DNA from: an uncultured Acetatifactor sp. | GTDB lineage: Bacteria; Bacillota; Clostridia; Lachnospirales; Lachnospiraceae | Assembly: GCA_934394665.1 (NCBI GenBank) | Contig: CAKRRS010000114.1 | Span: forward strand, 1 to 5,855 | Direction of reading: 5' to 3' | Length of the DNA: 5,855 nt | Part shown: one piece after another, positions 4,939-5,855 of the stretch | Numbering within the stretch: the first letter of the stretch is position 1 | Layout: every line of letters begins with the position of its first letter | The notes under the pieces: generated by a model | Database searches by the model: none | What the model was told of the DNA's origin: nothing | What the model saw: the letters and a program-made list of their open reading frames with translations, nothing else | Program-made: the position numbers and the translations under genes

Positions 4939-5627
4939 TTTTCCTCCGCATAAGACAGAATCGGCCATTTCCCCGATTCCGTGACACGATAATACTTATC
5001 CGTATCGGTATCCACCATCAGGACAGGAATTCTCCTGCTGATCAATACCGTTCCGTCGATATAATAATGAGAAGCACCATCATAATAAATATCATGGTAA
5101 TAGGGATCCTCGGAGATATCCGAAGTGCCGACATGACCTGCCACGACCTTGCTGTCGATACCTTCGATTTTCCCGGTCTGCGCAGGGAATTTTCCCACAA
5201 ACACTTCATCCCCGGTTCCCCATTCCCACAGATCTCCGGCATCCTCTTCGATTCCGGCATGGACGAAGATCGTGTTGCCCTCCGTATAATACCTGGGCAG
5301 CTTCTCCATCCAGCGAATATATTTATCGTCATCCTTCGCCTCTTTTTCATCGTCATACGTCGGATTCATATCCTCGATTGCGGAATACCCCTGTAATACA
5401 AATTCCTCATGATTTCCCATCAGGGCAATGATCTTGTCGCTGCCATATTTATATTGCAGATTCATGATCTTGTCCAGGACACCCCTGCCCTCTTCTCTGC
5501 CGTGAATATAATCTCCGAGAAGTACCAGTTTGGTGTCGTCCTTCTCCAGATCATCCGCTATCAGTCCCAGTGCCTCTTCAAATTCCGGCAGACAACCATG
5601 GATATCACTCATACAGTAAATTTTCAT
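4935..5627 (-). CDS. Metallophosphoesterase, PPP-like (calcineurin-like) family
   Basis: The product is 230 residues and contains the two-metal phosphoesterase signature: DIHG (D8, H10), GDYIHG (D39), GNHE (N72, H73), HAG (H123) and a later GH (H165). The substrate could be a phosphoprotein or a small phosphate ester such as a dinucleoside polyphosphate; the sequence does not decide. The second motif reads GDYIHGREEGRG where PPP phosphatases usually have GDYVDRG, so the arginine that contacts phosphate is displaced or lost. An acidic, lysine-rich insert (residues 92-102) precedes the RWMEKLP segment. GGAGG (5637-5641) is 9 nt before the ATG. It follows another phosphoesterase gene by 18 bp, so the two are probably one operon of paralogues. 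Confidence 0.92.
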   Translation of the reverse strand: MKIYCMSDIHGCLPEFEEALGLIADDLEKDDTKLVLLGDYIHGREEGRGVLDKIMNLQYKYGSDKIIALMGNHEEFVLQGYSAIEDMNPTYDDEKEAKDDDKYIRWMEKLPRYYTEGNTIFVHAGIEEDAGDLWEWGTGDEVFVGKFPAQTGKIEGIDSKVVAGHVGTSDISEDPYYHDIYYDGASHYYIDGTVLISRRIPVLMVDTDTDKYYRVTESGKWPILSYAEEN

Positions 5628-5645
5628 ATACTTTTTCCTCCCACT

Positions 5646-5855
5646 TTACGAATAAAACCGTTCTTTTGTCTCCAGGCAGATGCACGCCAGCTTCCCACTG
5701 CCGAATCCGCATCCGCAATCCAGTAAATACACGTTACGCCTGTCGTTCGCCCAGATAGAAGTCCCCGGCTCGTCCAGGTATCTCCTGTCCTTTTTCCAGA
5801 CGATACTGTCCGTAGGGGTATGTCCACACATGGAAATATATCCGTCAATCCCTGC
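5646..5855 (-). CDS. Second metallophosphoesterase (C-terminal 69 codons, cut by the window edge)
   Basis: The frame is open from the right edge to a TAA at 5646-5648. The visible part carries CGHTPT near the start, where the histidine is the last metal ligand of the fold. It then has a short variable stretch and LLDCGCGFGSGKLACICLET, followed by the end ERFYS. This DCGC-G-G-LAC ending is typical of bacterial PPP-like phosphoesterases. The same fold is encoded by the next gene, 18 bp downstream. The catalytic N-terminal motifs lie outside the window, so activity cannot be judged. Confidence 0.8.
   Translation of the reverse strand, partial: AGIDGYISMCGHTPTDSIVWKKDRRYLDEPGTSIWANDRRNVYLLDCGCGFGSGKLACICLETKERFYS

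Overview
The window looks like chromosomal DNA of an anaerobic, spore-forming member of the Bacillota, most likely class Clostridia, family Lachnospiraceae. This rests on two forespore genes (spoVAB, spoVAA), two small membrane proteins of the kind common in Lachnospiraceae, strong AGGAGG-type ribosome binding sites and AT-rich intergenic DNA. No phage gene, transposase or tRNA/rRNA gene is visible, and there is no CRISPR array. This is mainly a housekeeping and sporulation region, not a defence or mobile island.

Layout. Positions 1-771 (minus) hold the N-terminal 257 codons of guaB (IMP dehydrogenase), which runs off the left edge. It has a good vegetative promoter at 876-904 and an inverted repeat in its leader. 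A rho-independent terminator (973-1010) closes the next minus-strand gene (1026-1520), a two-helix membrane protein of unknown function. A divergent promoter region (about 1640-1765) separates it from a plus-strand single-pass membrane protein (1988-2749), which follows an approximately 220-nt leader. That gene meets spoVAA (2754-3380, minus) tail to tail with 4 bp between the stops. Upstream of spoVAA, after a 227-bp gap holding an odd inverted repeat, lies spoVAB (3608-4090, minus). SpoVAB starts with TTG and has a sigma-G-like promoter. An AT-rich divergent region (4091-4428) leads to a plus-strand hotdog acyl-CoA thioesterase (4429-4938), whose stop codon overlaps that of a minus-strand metallophosphoesterase (4935-5627). 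A second metallophosphoesterase, of which only the last 69 codons are present (5646-5855), precedes it in an apparent operon.

How the genes relate. SpoVAA and SpoVAB belong to the inner-membrane SpoVA system that handles dipicolinic acid during spore formation and germination; here they appear as a pair in the order AB then AA. guaB is the committed step of GMP synthesis. The two phosphoesterases are probably co-transcribed paralogues. The thioesterase and the two unnamed membrane proteins have no clear functional tie to their neighbours.

For novelty, I do not see a clear new multi-gene system. The items most worth checking are: the 50-bp inverted repeat upstream of spoVAA, whose loop contains a segment like the 3' half of a type I-C CRISPR repeat; the reversed and separated spoVAB-spoVAA order; and two long leaders (about 220-230 nt) in front of the two plus-strand genes.
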